Shown here: piece after piece, positions 45,759 to 54,810 of the stretch | Layout of the letters: the number at the start of each line of letters is the position of its first letter | How positions within the stretch are numbered: position 1 is the stretch's first letter | Assembly (NCBI RefSeq): GCF_963678635.1 | Contig: NC_087068.1 | Span: 10,920,027-10,984,026, forward strand | Length of the DNA: 64,000 nucleotides | Direction: 5' to 3' | DNA from: Symsagittifera roscoffensis | Taxonomy: Eukaryota > Xenacoelomorpha > Acoela > Convolutidae | Notes under the pieces: generated by a model | The model's input: only the letters and a program-made list of their open reading frames with translations | What the model was told of the DNA's origin: nothing | Database searches by the model: none | Position numbers and translations under genes: made by a program

Positions 45759-47963
45759 CTAAAATAATCTACTAAGCTCATTCTTAACAAAAAATAAACA
45801 CGAAATTTTGTTCAACGGAATTTTCTAAAACCCATTTGCCCATTATGGCTGAAAAAGAGAGATGTGTGACTAACCGCTATTGAGAGCTAGAATCGCCAGT
45901 AAGCCAGTTCCAGTGCCAATATCCACACAATGAATCTTAAACAAAATTCTATTTCAGCTATCCAAAAACTTTAACTCTTTAATGTAATTTTTATTAGCAG
46001 AAAGAACAGTTGACAAGTATCAAGTAAAGTAACTGTAATGAAAGCATGGTCAACCAATAGTTACAAAAGAGTGAATTTACTGTAGTTAAATAAAAACAGC
46101 AAGAAATTTCGTGAAACTACTTCAAATTTGAAATTTATATAAATGTTACGATATTTGAATATTTTCTCAGAAGATTTCTCGTAATAACTAAATCAAAAAG
46201 AAAGTCATCAAAAAACCAAATCAGTCACAAACTCAAAAAACCTTGATGAAAAAACCCAAGCTAAAAAAATTGTTAAAATTATCGGCTAAAAATCTTCAAA
46301 ATCTATTAAAATTCTTGCAGCTCTGATCAAAACCATTTTACCTCAACTATTCAAAATAATTTAGCAGTTTCTCGTAACAAAAACTTGGAAAAGATTCAAC
46401 AAAAACGTGAAATTTCGTTTAAAAATCGTATCCCCAAATATAACACAAAACTTTGCGCAAAAAGTTGAGCCAAACTAATTGCAAGCCCATCAGAAACATT
46501 TTAGTTCAAACCTAAATCCATTGCTACCTTAGAACTGAGGAAAATTGAAAAATATCCAAAAAAAACAACAAATGGAAAAGTATCAATGAACTCACCTGAA
46601 ACAAAAATAAACTAACTTGGTTTTGGATTTGAAATGCAGTTTCGAACCAGAAAGTCATTCACAATTTTTTGGGCCATTTCTGCATTCTATTTCTTAAGAG
46701 AACGTAAATTGCCTTCCTTTAAGCAAATCAAAATTAATTGGACTTAAAGCGAAATAAAAGTCAAACAGCAAAAGGTCATGTTTGGCGTAATCAAATTTTT
46801 CCAAGAAAAAAATTATCACGACCTATATAAGTGTTTTGGCTATAATCATTGAAACTAAGAAACAATTTTTTTTTAAAAAAACTGACATTTTAAAGCACCC
46901 GTGAATAAAAAAACTTCCAAACAATTGCCACAAAAAATGCAAAAAATCTATACGAACTCTGGAAAATTATCAAATCAATCCAATAGCATCATTCTTAACA
47001 TATAGGAAGTGAATACGAAATGGTATGAAAAAAATATTACAACGTATAGACGAAAAAAAGATGCTCGTGTAATGACAAAAAAAACAAATTGTTAATATCA
47101 AAAATGGTCACAAAACTCAAATCAGAAACAAGGATAGCCGGTTGCTGTGCAAGCAGCACCGAAATTTCCGACCAAATTAAAAAATAAAAATACTTTTTCT
47201 GCATATTGCAATGATTTTTGCTCAATCGGCTATGATCAGATCTGAACGAAAAACTAGAAAATAGATAAAAACGATAAAAATAGCAAAAAACGTATTGTTG
47301 ACAACAGTTTTCATCATCATAAAATGAAAAAATCAAAACAATTTTGTACCTTTTTTTGTTGAAGGTTTCTTTTATTTGGTTATTTTCAAAGAAAATTTTG
47401 TTTTCAAGAAGGCGCCAAAAAAGCATCAAAAATTCAAATTCCTGGAGTAAAGGTGAGTTTTGACGTCTCATTACCGTATTATAGGCCTGCTTAAATGCAA
47501 TAAAATGAAATTAAATTTGGAAAAATTTAAGAAAAAACGTTAACACCAGGTTTTTAACGCATGTTATGTTGCGTTTGCAGCTCATTCTATGTCAACTGAG
47601 CAACCGCTGCATACAAAATCGGATGATAGGATTTCGGCAATGATATCTTTATCTTACCAATTCTTTAGGCGCAAATCTTCCAACAGCAATTCTTCAATTA
47701 AATATAAAATCCACATTTAATATAAAAACCTTCATACTTACTTTACTTTTTCCGTCTTTAAGGTCTGTCAGTGACCGAACAGCCTTGGTAATGGCCTCCG
47801 CATACTTGTTATTTCTGTCTTCATCATGGAGCATGTCACCATACGACGAAAGAGCAATCTCACTTTCAAGACCTCCGACTGTATCTTCAGAATCATCTGC
47901 ACTGTTATGAAGTACACTCCATTCTAACTTACCGGTGTGGGGATCACGTGTGAGTTTAAACAT
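43885..47963 (-). CDS. PRMT7: Protein arginine N-methyltransferase 7 (three exons, complete)
   Basis: Join 47963-47742, 45935-45875 and 45758-43885; introns of 1806 and 116 bp are GT-AG and phases agree. The product is 718 residues (human PRMT7 is 692). PRMT7 monomethylates arginine with S-adenosylmethionine. The first methyltransferase module shows the family start (FKLTRDPHTGKLEW), SSYGDMLHDEDRN, SAM motif VDIGTGTGLL across exon 2, and double-E loop AEIFDTELIGEG. The second, degenerate module shows PWREHWMQAVY, a CFCGVH zinc site, LLVGN, GEPYFMSSELPWHN and C-terminal WMEYEL plus NWNPVYKQAV. Both modules are intact with no stop or frameshift, so the gene is probably functional. The start Met is the first in frame and is followed directly by conserved residues. 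It stands alone on the minus strand, 0.9 kb from the end of the next minus-strand gene. Confidence 0.95.
45875..45935 (-). CDS. PRMT7: PRMT7 exon 2 (SAM motif I)
   Basis: 61 nt, IHCVDIGTGTGLLAILALNS plus one base. Acceptor TTTGTTTAAG, donor GTTAGTCA. Too short for an ORF search but unmistakable by its SAM-binding motif and phase. Confidence 0.93.
47130..47495. repeat. Dispersed ~370-bp repeat in PRMT7 intron 1 upstream flank region
   Basis: ATAGCCGGTTGCTGTGCAAG at one end and TATTATAGGCCTGCTT at the other, the same family as the copies at 8940-10420 and 16765-17130. It lies inside PRMT7 intron 1. Confidence 0.6.
47742..47963 (-). CDS. PRMT7: PRMT7 exon 1
   Basis: 74 codons exactly, ending GGAAAAAGTAAA before donor GTAAGTAT. 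It contains SSYGDMLHDEDRNNKY, the conserved first helix that folds over the SAM pocket in PRMT7. Confidence 0.93.
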
Positions 47964-48445
47964 TCTATTCGAGTAACTAGTATATTGTCATTCGAGTGAA
48001 ATCATGAGTTGGAAGCACGAAGCCTTCACGGGTAAATATTCATTTTAATCGTTCTGAAAACTGATCGTTGCTATAATTTATGATTTATGCTTAACAGCAT
48101 TTTTTGGTCGGTCAGCCAAAAATAGATGTCGTCAAGTACAAAGTTTGGCCTTCAGGGTGAACAGGGGTCAAACTCCTGAAGGGCTGGGACGTTTGAATTG
48201 TGTTAAAGTGAACCTTAATTTCAAACCTAAAGCAAATGTAAGCCGAATCTTATAGGCTGAAAATTCTATATTATTTGTATGAAATATTTTTGGTCGAGCT
48301 AAATGTATAAGATTCATAGCTATAATCGGGTCCATTCGCTATATTCTCTGGCTGAAATCAAATATGAATTCTGTTTATATACACGTTTATTCGAAATTTT
48401 TTCTCTCTTCTTTGGATATAGATAAGTAGTATTGTAATCCGCCGT

Positions 48446-48580
48446 GTGTCCTTAGGGGGGGGTCTTTTCGACGGTAGGGGTCTTTGGGGTCCTACCAAAA
48501 GTAGGGTCTAAAAGGACCCATCTTTTTTAAAGACCCCAAAGTACCCTGCCCGAAATAAAAAGACCCCTCTCTTAGGACAC
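48446..48580. mobile_element. Palindromic mini-MITE
   Basis: The 135-bp element has long inverted arms: GTGTCCTTAGGGGGGGGTCT at one end and, inverted, GTGTCCTAAGAGAGGGGTCT at the other, meeting around a GGGTCTAAAAGGACCC centre. It is non-coding and lies between PRMT7 and the next gene. Confidence 0.75.
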
Positions 48581-48846
48581 CCGACAGAGAAAATACTTGG
48601 TATTTATTTTCGCGCGGTGGTTAAATTTAATCCCTTCCAAACTTTCCCACTGTTCAACTAAATAAGTTTGAGACCCCATTAAAAAACTGACCTGCTTGAG
48701 AAGGAGGAAGGACGTGACAAATAATAAGAGGGTAAGAAGGTAAAGAGGACTTGATAAATAATAGATAAAGTAACATTTAAAAAAAGAAAAAATAAAATAA
48801 AAACGGAATGTTAACAAGAGTACGGATAGGAGAGCAGAGGAAGGGT

Positions 48847-49311
48847 TTACGGCCACATCCGCATGTCGTCTTCGGGATCCGACCAAGGGACATGAAGAAT
48901 ACTGACTAGACGCTCCATTTGAAATTTGAAGCGCCACTCAGTACTCTCGAATCCAGCACCCAGAGACTCGCACAGCCAGAAATTTTCCATGCTCCCCACA
49001 TCAACACACACATATTCAAATATGCCCTCCTTTTTCTCAAATGCAACCTCAATGTAATGCAGCTTAAAATTCGCTGCAGTGGTGGCCGGGGTAAACTCTA
49101 CGGTCACACCAAAGATATTTTTGCCTTCGTGAGTTCCAGGTCCCACATAAGGCAAATCAATGGGTGACTCGTGGAGACCACCAAGGGGAATATCCATCTA
49201 AACACATGAAAATAGGTAGAAATCATTAGTTAGAAATAGGAGTGAGTAAGTGGTATCTAGAAGGTTACTTTCATTTCCACTGGCTTGAAATTCAGCAGGT
49301 CGGAGAAGTGC
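48847..49311 (-). CDS. 3' end of an unidentified spliced gene
   Basis: A terminal exon of about 350 nt ends at a TAA at 48847, preceded by acceptor TCATGTGTTTAG before ATGGATATTCCC. A small exon of 42 nt (about 49311-49270, HFSDLLNFKPVEMK) has a T-rich acceptor ending TTTTTCCAG and donor GTAACC, in a compatible frame. The product is beta-rich and acidic at the end (WSDPEDDMRMWP); it includes VTVEFTPATT and FEYVCVDVG. I do not recognise it. The preceding exon would have to lie at or beyond 49330, where the Polinton block starts. Confidence 0.5.
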
Positions 49312-49329
49312 TGGAAAAATTAAAAAAAA

Positions 49330-49767
49330 ATGAAATTGGAAAAACGTAGAGTTACTTCAAAAGACTTGGAAATTATTCATGAAATTTTTATTACTTTGAA
49401 AAAAACCTATCCGGAAAACACCAACCGTCGAAATTATTTCTTAGCTGCATGTTCACTGTTCTTCTTCTCAACTACTAATGATATAAATTACGATGTTGCT
49501 ATCAAGTTGAGACCCTATGGGGGTCTGATCGGTATAGACAATTCTTCTTTGGATAAATATTTAAATGATTCGAAAATTTTACGATTGCATGCTATTTTAC
49601 ACGATGCCGCCGGTTTTGTCCGCGAAGTTTATAACACTGGTCCCACATACTGCTATGTTTTACCATGGAAATGCAACAGTAGTTTGATTGGTCACTTGAG
49701 TGGAATTACGTTTTGTTTGTATATCAAACTGAAAAAACCGAAACTCTACCATTTATTAGAATGCTGA
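49330..49767 (+). CDS. Polinton-associated protein of unknown function
   Basis: 145 residues. It has a hydrophobic segment NYFLAACSLFFFS, then YDVAIKLRPYGGLIGIDNSS, ILRLHAILHDAAGFVRE and YNTGPTYCYVLPW. No known fold is recognised. The well-kept frame and the 4-base-scale stop/start overlap with the next gene argue that it is real and belongs to the element. Confidence 0.7.
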   Translation: MKLEKRRVTSKDLEIIHEIFITLKKTYPENTNRRNYFLAACSLFFFSTTNDINYDVAIKLRPYGGLIGIDNSSLDKYLNDSKILRLHAILHDAAGFVREVYNTGPTYCYVLPWKCNSSLIGHLSGITFCLYIKLKKPKLYHLLEC

Positions 49768-50333
49768 AAGAAAAATCAGTTGTGTTGGATTTTGAGGGAT
49801 TTCGACACCAGAAAAACACATTTATAGTAAAAGAATTAGCTATAACAACTTCCGACAACAGTGATTCCCTAGTTTTTCTACCTCCAGTTAATTTCAATTC
49901 CCTTCCAAAATCTGAACAAAAAGCCTACAACTGGCTGACAAATTATTTGCACGGACTTCATTGGGATAGCGGTGATTATTTATACCTGAATTTGAACCAA
50001 ATCATTCAAAGTTTTGTCTTAAGAAACCCCAATGCTGTATTCTACGCCAAAGGAAAAGAAAAAGCTGATTTTTTATCCAAATACTTAGACCGCAAAGTTG
50101 TGAATCTTGACGATTTGGGCTGTCCACGAGTCGAACAATTATATTTCAAGAATTTTGTGAATTGTAACAAACACCTACCGCACCATAACTCTAAAAATCA
50201 TTGTGCATTAAAAAAGTCGAAAGCGTTCTTTGATTGGTTGAAAAATGAGTGTCAACAACGAGCGTCAAGGGAAAGTGGAGACATACATATCTCCAAATTC
50301 AGTTCTTTGTGCTTGGATGACACCAGAAAGTAA
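49761..50333 (+). CDS. Exonuclease-like (DnaQ/RNase H-fold) protein of the Polinton
   Basis: 190 residues. The start ATG overlaps the stop of the preceding gene (ATGCTGA). VVLDFEGFRHQ near the N-terminus looks like the DxE motif of DEDD exonucleases. The middle has NAVFYAKGKEKADFLSKYL and VVNLDDLGCP, and the end has HHNSKNHCALKKSKAFFDWL, in the place of the Exo III motif but without the usual Asp. Role inferred: a nuclease in replication or repair of the element, or a derived inactive version. Confidence 0.6.
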   Translation: MLKEKSVVLDFEGFRHQKNTFIVKELAITTSDNSDSLVFLPPVNFNSLPKSEQKAYNWLTNYLHGLHWDSGDYLYLNLNQIIQSFVLRNPNAVFYAKGKEKADFLSKYLDRKVVNLDDLGCPRVEQLYFKNFVNCNKHLPHHNSKNHCALKKSKAFFDWLKNECQQRASRESGDIHISKFSSLCLDDTRK

Positions 50334-50589
50334 CATAAAGATTTCATTGACCAGGATTGAACGCATTGATTGTAGAGGCCAAGTAGTTCAACGAAAAGAA
50401 CAAGTTACACTTTCTGAAGAAGAGTTGTGCACTTTGAGGAGGTTCTTCCCCGTGATTGACCAATTCATCTACTTTCAACGATTCAAATACATCAGTAATG
50501 TTACCCAGCAAGCGCGGTCTTTGTCTTCCCAAGCTAGTCTTAGTGCCCAAACGTCAACCAGGAGTTCAAATGGATCTAACCAGCAGTGA
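50245..50589 (+). CDS. Small Polinton protein, unknown
   Basis: 114 residues, overlapping the end of the exonuclease-like gene by 89 nt. The first half is regular (ISLTRIERIDCRGQVVQRKE, LRRFFPVIDQF) and the second is Ser/Gln-rich. No domain recognised. Overlaps like this are common in the compact gene blocks of Polintons. Confidence 0.5.
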   Translation: MSVNNERQGKVETYISPNSVLCAWMTPESNIKISLTRIERIDCRGQVVQRKEQVTLSEEELCTLRRFFPVIDQFIYFQRFKYISNVTQQARSLSSQASLSAQTSTRSSNGSNQQ

Positions 50590-50776
50590 ACTACCCAATG
50601 AGATTCAAAAAATAATAAGAGAAGATTCTGTGAAGAAAATTGTGTATCATGCCAAAACTGATCATGTCCCAGCCAATTATGTTTTGGAAATGCACTATGA
50701 TTTTGATGATGATAATAAACCGAGTGTCTATACAGGTTATACACGATATGAAATTTATTACTGTTCAGATGCTTAA
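50570..50776 (+). CDS. Small Polinton protein, unknown
   Basis: 68 residues from the ATG at 50570, where the conserved-looking part starts; the open frame reaches back to 50456. It includes VLEMHYDFDDDNKPSVYTGY. It overlaps the previous frame by 20 nt. No family recognised. Confidence 0.45.
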   Translation: MDLTSSELPNEIQKIIREDSVKKIVYHAKTDHVPANYVLEMHYDFDDDNKPSVYTGYTRYEIYYCSDA

Positions 50777-50851
50777 TTAATTTTTTTATATATGATATAT
50801 ATTTTTCATTCTGCAAGTTCAAGAGTGAGGGAAAGCGGTAGGGAAATTGAA

Positions 50852-51130
50852 ATGAATGACACAGTAGTTGACGAGACTGATGGAACTATAGTTACCGATT
50901 TTGTGTATGACGAAAATCATATGGAGAAAAAATCATGGAAATTTTGCAATAACGTGACTGTACCACGGTCTGAAGTAGTTTTCATGTCACAAATGGTGTT
51001 GATTCTGATTTTATTGGCTTTTTGTATTTTTAAACTTTCATTAACGCAGTTAACTTGTGAAGAAACCTCAGTTTGGTTTTCAATTTTATCGGGTTTAGTT
51101 GGTTATGTATTACCAAATCCAAGAATATGA
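50852..51130 (+). CDS. Polinton single-pass membrane protein
   Basis: 92 residues from the ATG at 50852 (an upstream ATG at 50792 is also in frame). It has an acidic N-terminal part, VTVPRSEVVFMSQ, a long hydrophobic segment MVLILILLAFCIFKLSL, and SILSGLVGYVLPNPRI. The PRSEVVF...TM...GYxLPNP layout is one I associate with a small membrane protein encoded next to the ATPase in Polintons. The last codons overlap the ATPase start (ATGA). Confidence 0.7.
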   Translation: MNDTVVDETDGTIVTDFVYDENHMEKKSWKFCNNVTVPRSEVVFMSQMVLILILLAFCIFKLSLTQLTCEETSVWFSILSGLVGYVLPNPRI

Positions 51131-51849
51131 ATAAAGTTATTGATACATCTACGAGACTTTTTTTAGCCATCGTGGGCCCCTCGGGTTCTGGAAAAACAGA
51201 GCTGATATTCAAATTGTTGAAAGGAAAAACATTTTATCCCAAATTTCAAAGAGCCTTATACTTTTACAAAGAGATTCAGCCTCTTTATAGTGAAAAATCC
51301 AATACCCACAGCATTGATCTAACTTTCATAAAATTCAATGGCTTTGACAGTTTGCGAAACCTTGAAAACATTCTTCTAGTTTTTGATGATTCATGCGAAG
51401 AAATCTATAACGATAAAGACTTTGTCAAACTTGCAACAGCAGGAAGACACCGAGGACTAGATGTAATATATGTTAAACATAATTTGTTCCAACAAAGCAG
51501 ATGGTCTCGAACAATTGATTTAAACACATCACACATCATTCTGTTCAAATCACCTCGTGATATTCAGCAACTTGATCATCTTGGAAGACAATTGAACAAC
51601 ACTAAATTTTTGAGACACTGTTATCAGCTCGCTACAAAAGACACATACGGTCATCTTTTAATCGACTTGGATCCGCGTACATCCGATTGTTTGAGATATT
51701 GTTCAAACATTACACCACCTGGTCCCTCAATTTTTTACTTACCAATAAATCAGGCAGAGGTTACACCTCTCACAAATGAACGCGAAAAAATTATCTATTC
51801 TGCAGCACATGGTACAATTGAATCCCAGCCAGCTCCGAAGCTTCATTAG
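51127..51849 (+). CDS. Polinton DNA-packaging ATPase (FtsK/HerA family)
   Basis: 240 residues from the ATG at 51127, which overlaps the stop of the upstream gene. The Walker A motif GPSGSGKT is at residues 17-24 and Walker B LLVFDD near 83-88. Then come AGRHRGLDVIYVKHN and LNTSHIILFKSPRD, standard for the packaging ATPases of Polintons and related dsDNA viruses. It should pump element DNA into capsids. All key motifs are intact. Confidence 0.95.
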   Translation: MNKVIDTSTRLFLAIVGPSGSGKTELIFKLLKGKTFYPKFQRALYFYKEIQPLYSEKSNTHSIDLTFIKFNGFDSLRNLENILLVFDDSCEEIYNDKDFVKLATAGRHRGLDVIYVKHNLFQQSRWSRTIDLNTSHIILFKSPRDIQQLDHLGRQLNNTKFLRHCYQLATKDTYGHLLIDLDPRTSDCLRYCSNITPPGPSIFYLPINQAEVTPLTNEREKIIYSAAHGTIESQPAPKLH

Positions 51850-52084
51850 AAAAACAACAAATCCTCAAGTTATTTCAGTTATATGTGAATGTTTGCTCAA
51901 TGTAGTCAATGGCAATGTATCTGTTAATATTCCAAACATTGAAAATTTCGAAGTGGCATACAAACTTTTAATCAGCCGAAAAACAAAACTTGAACGAAAA
52001 CGAGCAATTATTCTAACGAAACAAGGTTTCAACTTGATCAGACTGATACTTTACTTCTGCTACAGATACTTACCATCAGCATAA
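51809..52084 (+). CDS. Polinton core-like small basic protein
   Basis: 91 residues from the ATG at 51809 (open frame from 51776). LRSFIRKTTNPQVISVICEC, LLNVVNGNVSVNIP, then a Lys/Arg cluster (RKTKLERKRAI) and a hydrophobic tail (GFNLIRLILYFCYRYL). The layout of ICE-type helix, GN-V motif, basic cluster and G-F tail matches the small protein between ATPase and integrase in Polintons, compared with adenovirus core peptides (inference). Confidence 0.65.
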   Translation: MVQLNPSQLRSFIRKTTNPQVISVICECLLNVVNGNVSVNIPNIENFEVAYKLLISRKTKLERKRAIILTKQGFNLIRLILYFCYRYLPSA

Positions 52085-52087
52085 AAC

Positions 52088-52996
52088 ATGGCAGCAGAAG
52101 AGTTTGTTTTAATTCCAAAACATACATATATCCGTGAGCAACCGCATGCATCACAAGTGCTGTTTAACAGTTCAATTAAACACAAAAAGCCCCAGTTATC
52201 TTACTTGAACCGCATGAGACCTCTAATACCCACGAAGCATAACTCAGTATCGACTGAAACTCTTCCACTACCCCTTCCCCCAACACCTCCCTCAACGCCT
52301 ATTAATGACCCTGGGGAACAATCAACAGGACTTCTTACAGAAGATGAGACTAATCAATATCAGGAAGGTGGGGAGGAAGAGGAGAAGCGGATTGTGGATG
52401 AGAAGGAGCGAAAGGATAATAAAATAAACTATGAACGCATTCTATTACAATTGCAAATAATGGAGGATAAAAAATTCACGAGAGCTAAAAATATCCTGGA
52501 GGTTATCAAAAGCTCAACTCGAGTCTCAATAAACGCCATGGATGAAACAATTTATGTTGACAATGTACCAACCGGTCTCAAAGCAGCATCATTTTTGTAT
52601 GATATACAACAGCAAACTAAAATACTACACAACCCTGCTTACATAATGATTTTATCCGCTCTCGAACTTACCGAAGAGTCTGTTATTAACAAGTATGCCA
52701 AACACGCGGTTCAGTCAAAGATTAAAGAACAGGCCCAACGAAAAACCAAAAGTCCAACCAAATCTCCGTCAACCTCGGGCAAAACAAAAACCCTCGACAG
52801 TAGTAAGCCATCATCAAGTTCAAAACAAACCAAACGACTCAAAACAAGAAAGAAAGCCACCACGGAAAGAGTCAAAGAAAGAGAGAAAGACGAAGACGAC
52901 AGTGAATCGTACGGTACGCCCTATAACGATTCAGATTCTTCAACGTCAGAAAAGACGGAGACAAAAAGTAAAAGATGGGAAACCTACACCAACTGA
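52088..52996 (+). CDS. Polinton virion-associated-type protein, unknown function
   Basis: 302 residues. The N-terminal part (FVLIPKHTYI, SQVLFNSSIKHKK) is followed by a Pro-rich and then acidic linker. The core has RAKNILEVIKSSTRVSINAM, IYVDNVPTGLKAASFLYDI, and the tail is basic/acidic low complexity ending ESYGTPYNDSDSS ... KRWETYTN. The layout is that of a protein regularly found beside Polinton integrases. Its last 302 nt overlap the upstream part of the integrase frame. Confidence 0.7.
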   Translation: MAAEEFVLIPKHTYIREQPHASQVLFNSSIKHKKPQLSYLNRMRPLIPTKHNSVSTETLPLPLPPTPPSTPINDPGEQSTGLLTEDETNQYQEGGEEEEKRIVDEKERKDNKINYERILLQLQIMEDKKFTRAKNILEVIKSSTRVSINAMDETIYVDNVPTGLKAASFLYDIQQQTKILHNPAYIMILSALELTEESVINKYAKHAVQSKIKEQAQRKTKSPTKSPSTSGKTKTLDSSKPSSSSKQTKRLKTRKKATTERVKEREKDEDDSESYGTPYNDSDSSTSEKTETKSKRWETYTN

Positions 52997-53918
52997 GGAA
53001 AAACTTTTGAAAAAGAGTTACACAGATAAAGGTCCAGCATTGTTCGGTAGTGTTAAAACTTTGAAAGCTACAACGGTCATACCAAGACGAAAAGTGAAAC
53101 ATTTTTTACATACAGAACCATCTTATACAAAATACCGAACAGTTCGCCGCAAAATAGCTCGGCTTAAAGTAATAGTTTATGACATAAACGAAATATGGTC
53201 AATCGATTTGGCATATGTTGATAAACTAGCAAAATACAACAAAGATATCAAATATCTTTTAGTTGCAGTAGATTGCATGTCCCGTTATCTTCGCGTGCAG
53301 CCACTGAAATCAAAGTATGCCACAACAACTGCAGAAGCGTTCAATCAAATGATAAAGACAGAGAAACCGAAAAAAGTCTGGGTAGATAAAGGCACCGAGT
53401 TCAAGGGGTCATTCAAAACTTTATGTGAGAAAAAGGGTATCAAGACATATACAACAGAGAGTGAAAAGAAGTCCGCTTTCGCCGAGAGGAACATCCGATC
53501 ACTAAAAAGTTTGATTTATAAGTATTTGGAGGACAAATGGACCTACTCTTACATCGATAAGCTTCAAGACTTTGTCAACACAATAAATTCGAGAACAAAC
53601 CGCGTCATCAAATTAGCCCCCAATAAAGTGACAAAAAAGGATGTTCCACGTCTAATTTCATTAAGAGCAGAACAATCATTGAAACTGGTTCGCCGACCAA
53701 AGCTCTACGTTGGCGATTTTGTGAGAATAGCAAAAATTGACATCCCTTTTCGTAAAGGTTATAAACAATCCTTCACTGACGAAGTTTTTGAAATCTTTGA
53801 CATACCAACAAGGAACCCACCGACTTATAATCTTATCGACGCTGATAGAGAACCAATAGAGGGTAAATTTTATGAGCCCGAACTAATCAGAGTATTGGAA
53901 AAGGAAGGGTCAAGCTAA
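52695..53918 (+). CDS. Polinton integrase (F54H12.3-type)
   Basis: 407 residues if started at the only in-frame ATG before the core. The first ~95 residues overlap the preceding gene and are Lys/Pro-rich; the conserved part starts near SYTDKGPALFGS. The zinc-region equivalent is followed by the catalytic core: D in WSIDLAYVD, D in WVDKGTEF and E in SAFAERNIRSLK, about 33 residues apart. The C-terminal SH3/chromo-like part has VGDFVRIAK, GYKQSFTDEVFEIFD and EGKFYEPELI. It inserts the element into the host genome. The frame is intact. Confidence 0.93.
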   Translation: MPNTRFSQRLKNRPNEKPKVQPNLRQPRAKQKPSTVVSHHQVQNKPNDSKQERKPPRKESKKERKTKTTVNRTVRPITIQILQRQKRRRQKVKDGKPTPTEEKLLKKSYTDKGPALFGSVKTLKATTVIPRRKVKHFLHTEPSYTKYRTVRRKIARLKVIVYDINEIWSIDLAYVDKLAKYNKDIKYLLVAVDCMSRYLRVQPLKSKYATTTAEAFNQMIKTEKPKKVWVDKGTEFKGSFKTLCEKKGIKTYTTESEKKSAFAERNIRSLKSLIYKYLEDKWTYSYIDKLQDFVNTINSRTNRVIKLAPNKVTKKDVPRLISLRAEQSLKLVRRPKLYVGDFVRIAKIDIPFRKGYKQSFTDEVFEIFDIPTRNPPTYNLIDADREPIEGKFYEPELIRVLEKEGSS

Positions 53919-53921
53919 ACA

Positions 53922-54610
53922 ATGTCTAGCAACTTTGGAGGTGACAAAGATTCCTTTAGTATTACATTGGTGTCATCAGCCTCAATGAATATCTTCATTG
54001 ACAACTCACTAGCGAGTTTTAAAAACCTGCTGAGTGAAGATATCGATCTGCAAGGCGAATGGAGAGTTGCATTGTCAGAAATAACGTTTCCCACTCATTT
54101 TAACAATGTAACAGATACTAAAATAGTGTACTATAAAAAAGACAAAGTTAGAGCAAGTCTTAAAGTGGCAAAAGATAAAATATCTAGACCATATGATGGA
54201 GAGAAAACTGAAATAACAAAGGGTGAATATGGCGAAATCGAGAAATTATTCAACGAAATCAATCGGAAGGTTGATCTTGATAATTTCACTTATAGCATCG
54301 ACCCCATTACCAAACATCTTTCAATTTGGATGCATTATTGGGAAGGCATTACCTTTGAGAGCCCACAAATTCCTAGTATTTTGGGTTTCAAAGGTATAAG
54401 AGATGGAACGGGCTACCATATCGGCTATAAAGAATCCAGTCATATCCATAGCACTCTCACATCGCAAAACTTCATTTCCGACTACCCTGTCGATATCTCT
54501 GCTGGAACCCAAATGATGTTTATCTACTTGGATATAATCCATTATCAGATTGTGGGTGACACCAAAGCACCGTTGCTCAGAGTCATTGATACTAATCGAC
54601 GAGTGAAAAA
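53922..54610 (+). CDS. Polinton capsid-type (penton-like) protein, truncated by gap
   Basis: First ~230 residues only. SITLVSSASMNIFIDNSLAS, FKNLLSEDIDLQGEWRVALS and EITFPTHFNNV match the N-terminal signature of the minor-capsid/penton candidate protein of Polintons and adintovirus-like elements. ISDYPVDIS and MMFIYLDII follow. The gene starts three nt after the integrase stop and runs into the N gap. Confidence 0.75.
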
Positions 54611-54810
54611 NNNNNNNNNNNNNNNNNNNNNNNNNNNNNNNNNNNNNNNNNNNNNNNNNNNNNNNNNNNNNNNNNNNNNNNNNNNNNNNNNNNNNNNNNN
54701 NNNNNNNNNNNNNNNNNNNNNNNNNNNNNNNNNNNNNNNNNNNNNNNNNNNNNNNNNNNNNNNNNNNNNNNNNNNNNNNNNNNNNNNNNNNNNNNNNNNN
54801 NNNNNNNNNN
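54611..54810. other. Assembly gap (200 N)
   Basis: Exactly 200 N. The left edge is inside a Polinton gene. The right edge is the satellite at AATGTACTCTGACTGCACCC, the reverse complement of the sequence at the left edge of the first gap. Confidence 0.99.

Larger units (their letters stand above)
49321..54610 (+). mobile_element. Polinton/Maverick element, partial
   Basis: At least eight closely packed plus-strand genes, including the three diagnostic ones: FtsK/HerA packaging ATPase, F54H12.3-type integrase and a capsid-type protein. The right side is lost in the gap at 54611. The left side has no visible terminal inverted repeat. No protein-primed DNA polymerase, adenain-like protease or major capsid gene is in view. 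Open frames are long and undamaged, which suggests a young copy. Confidence 0.9.

Noticed and set aside
47037-47471. 144-codon minus-strand ORF in PRMT7 intron 1
   Set aside because: It coincides with a dispersed ~370-bp repeat and has only AT-driven composition.
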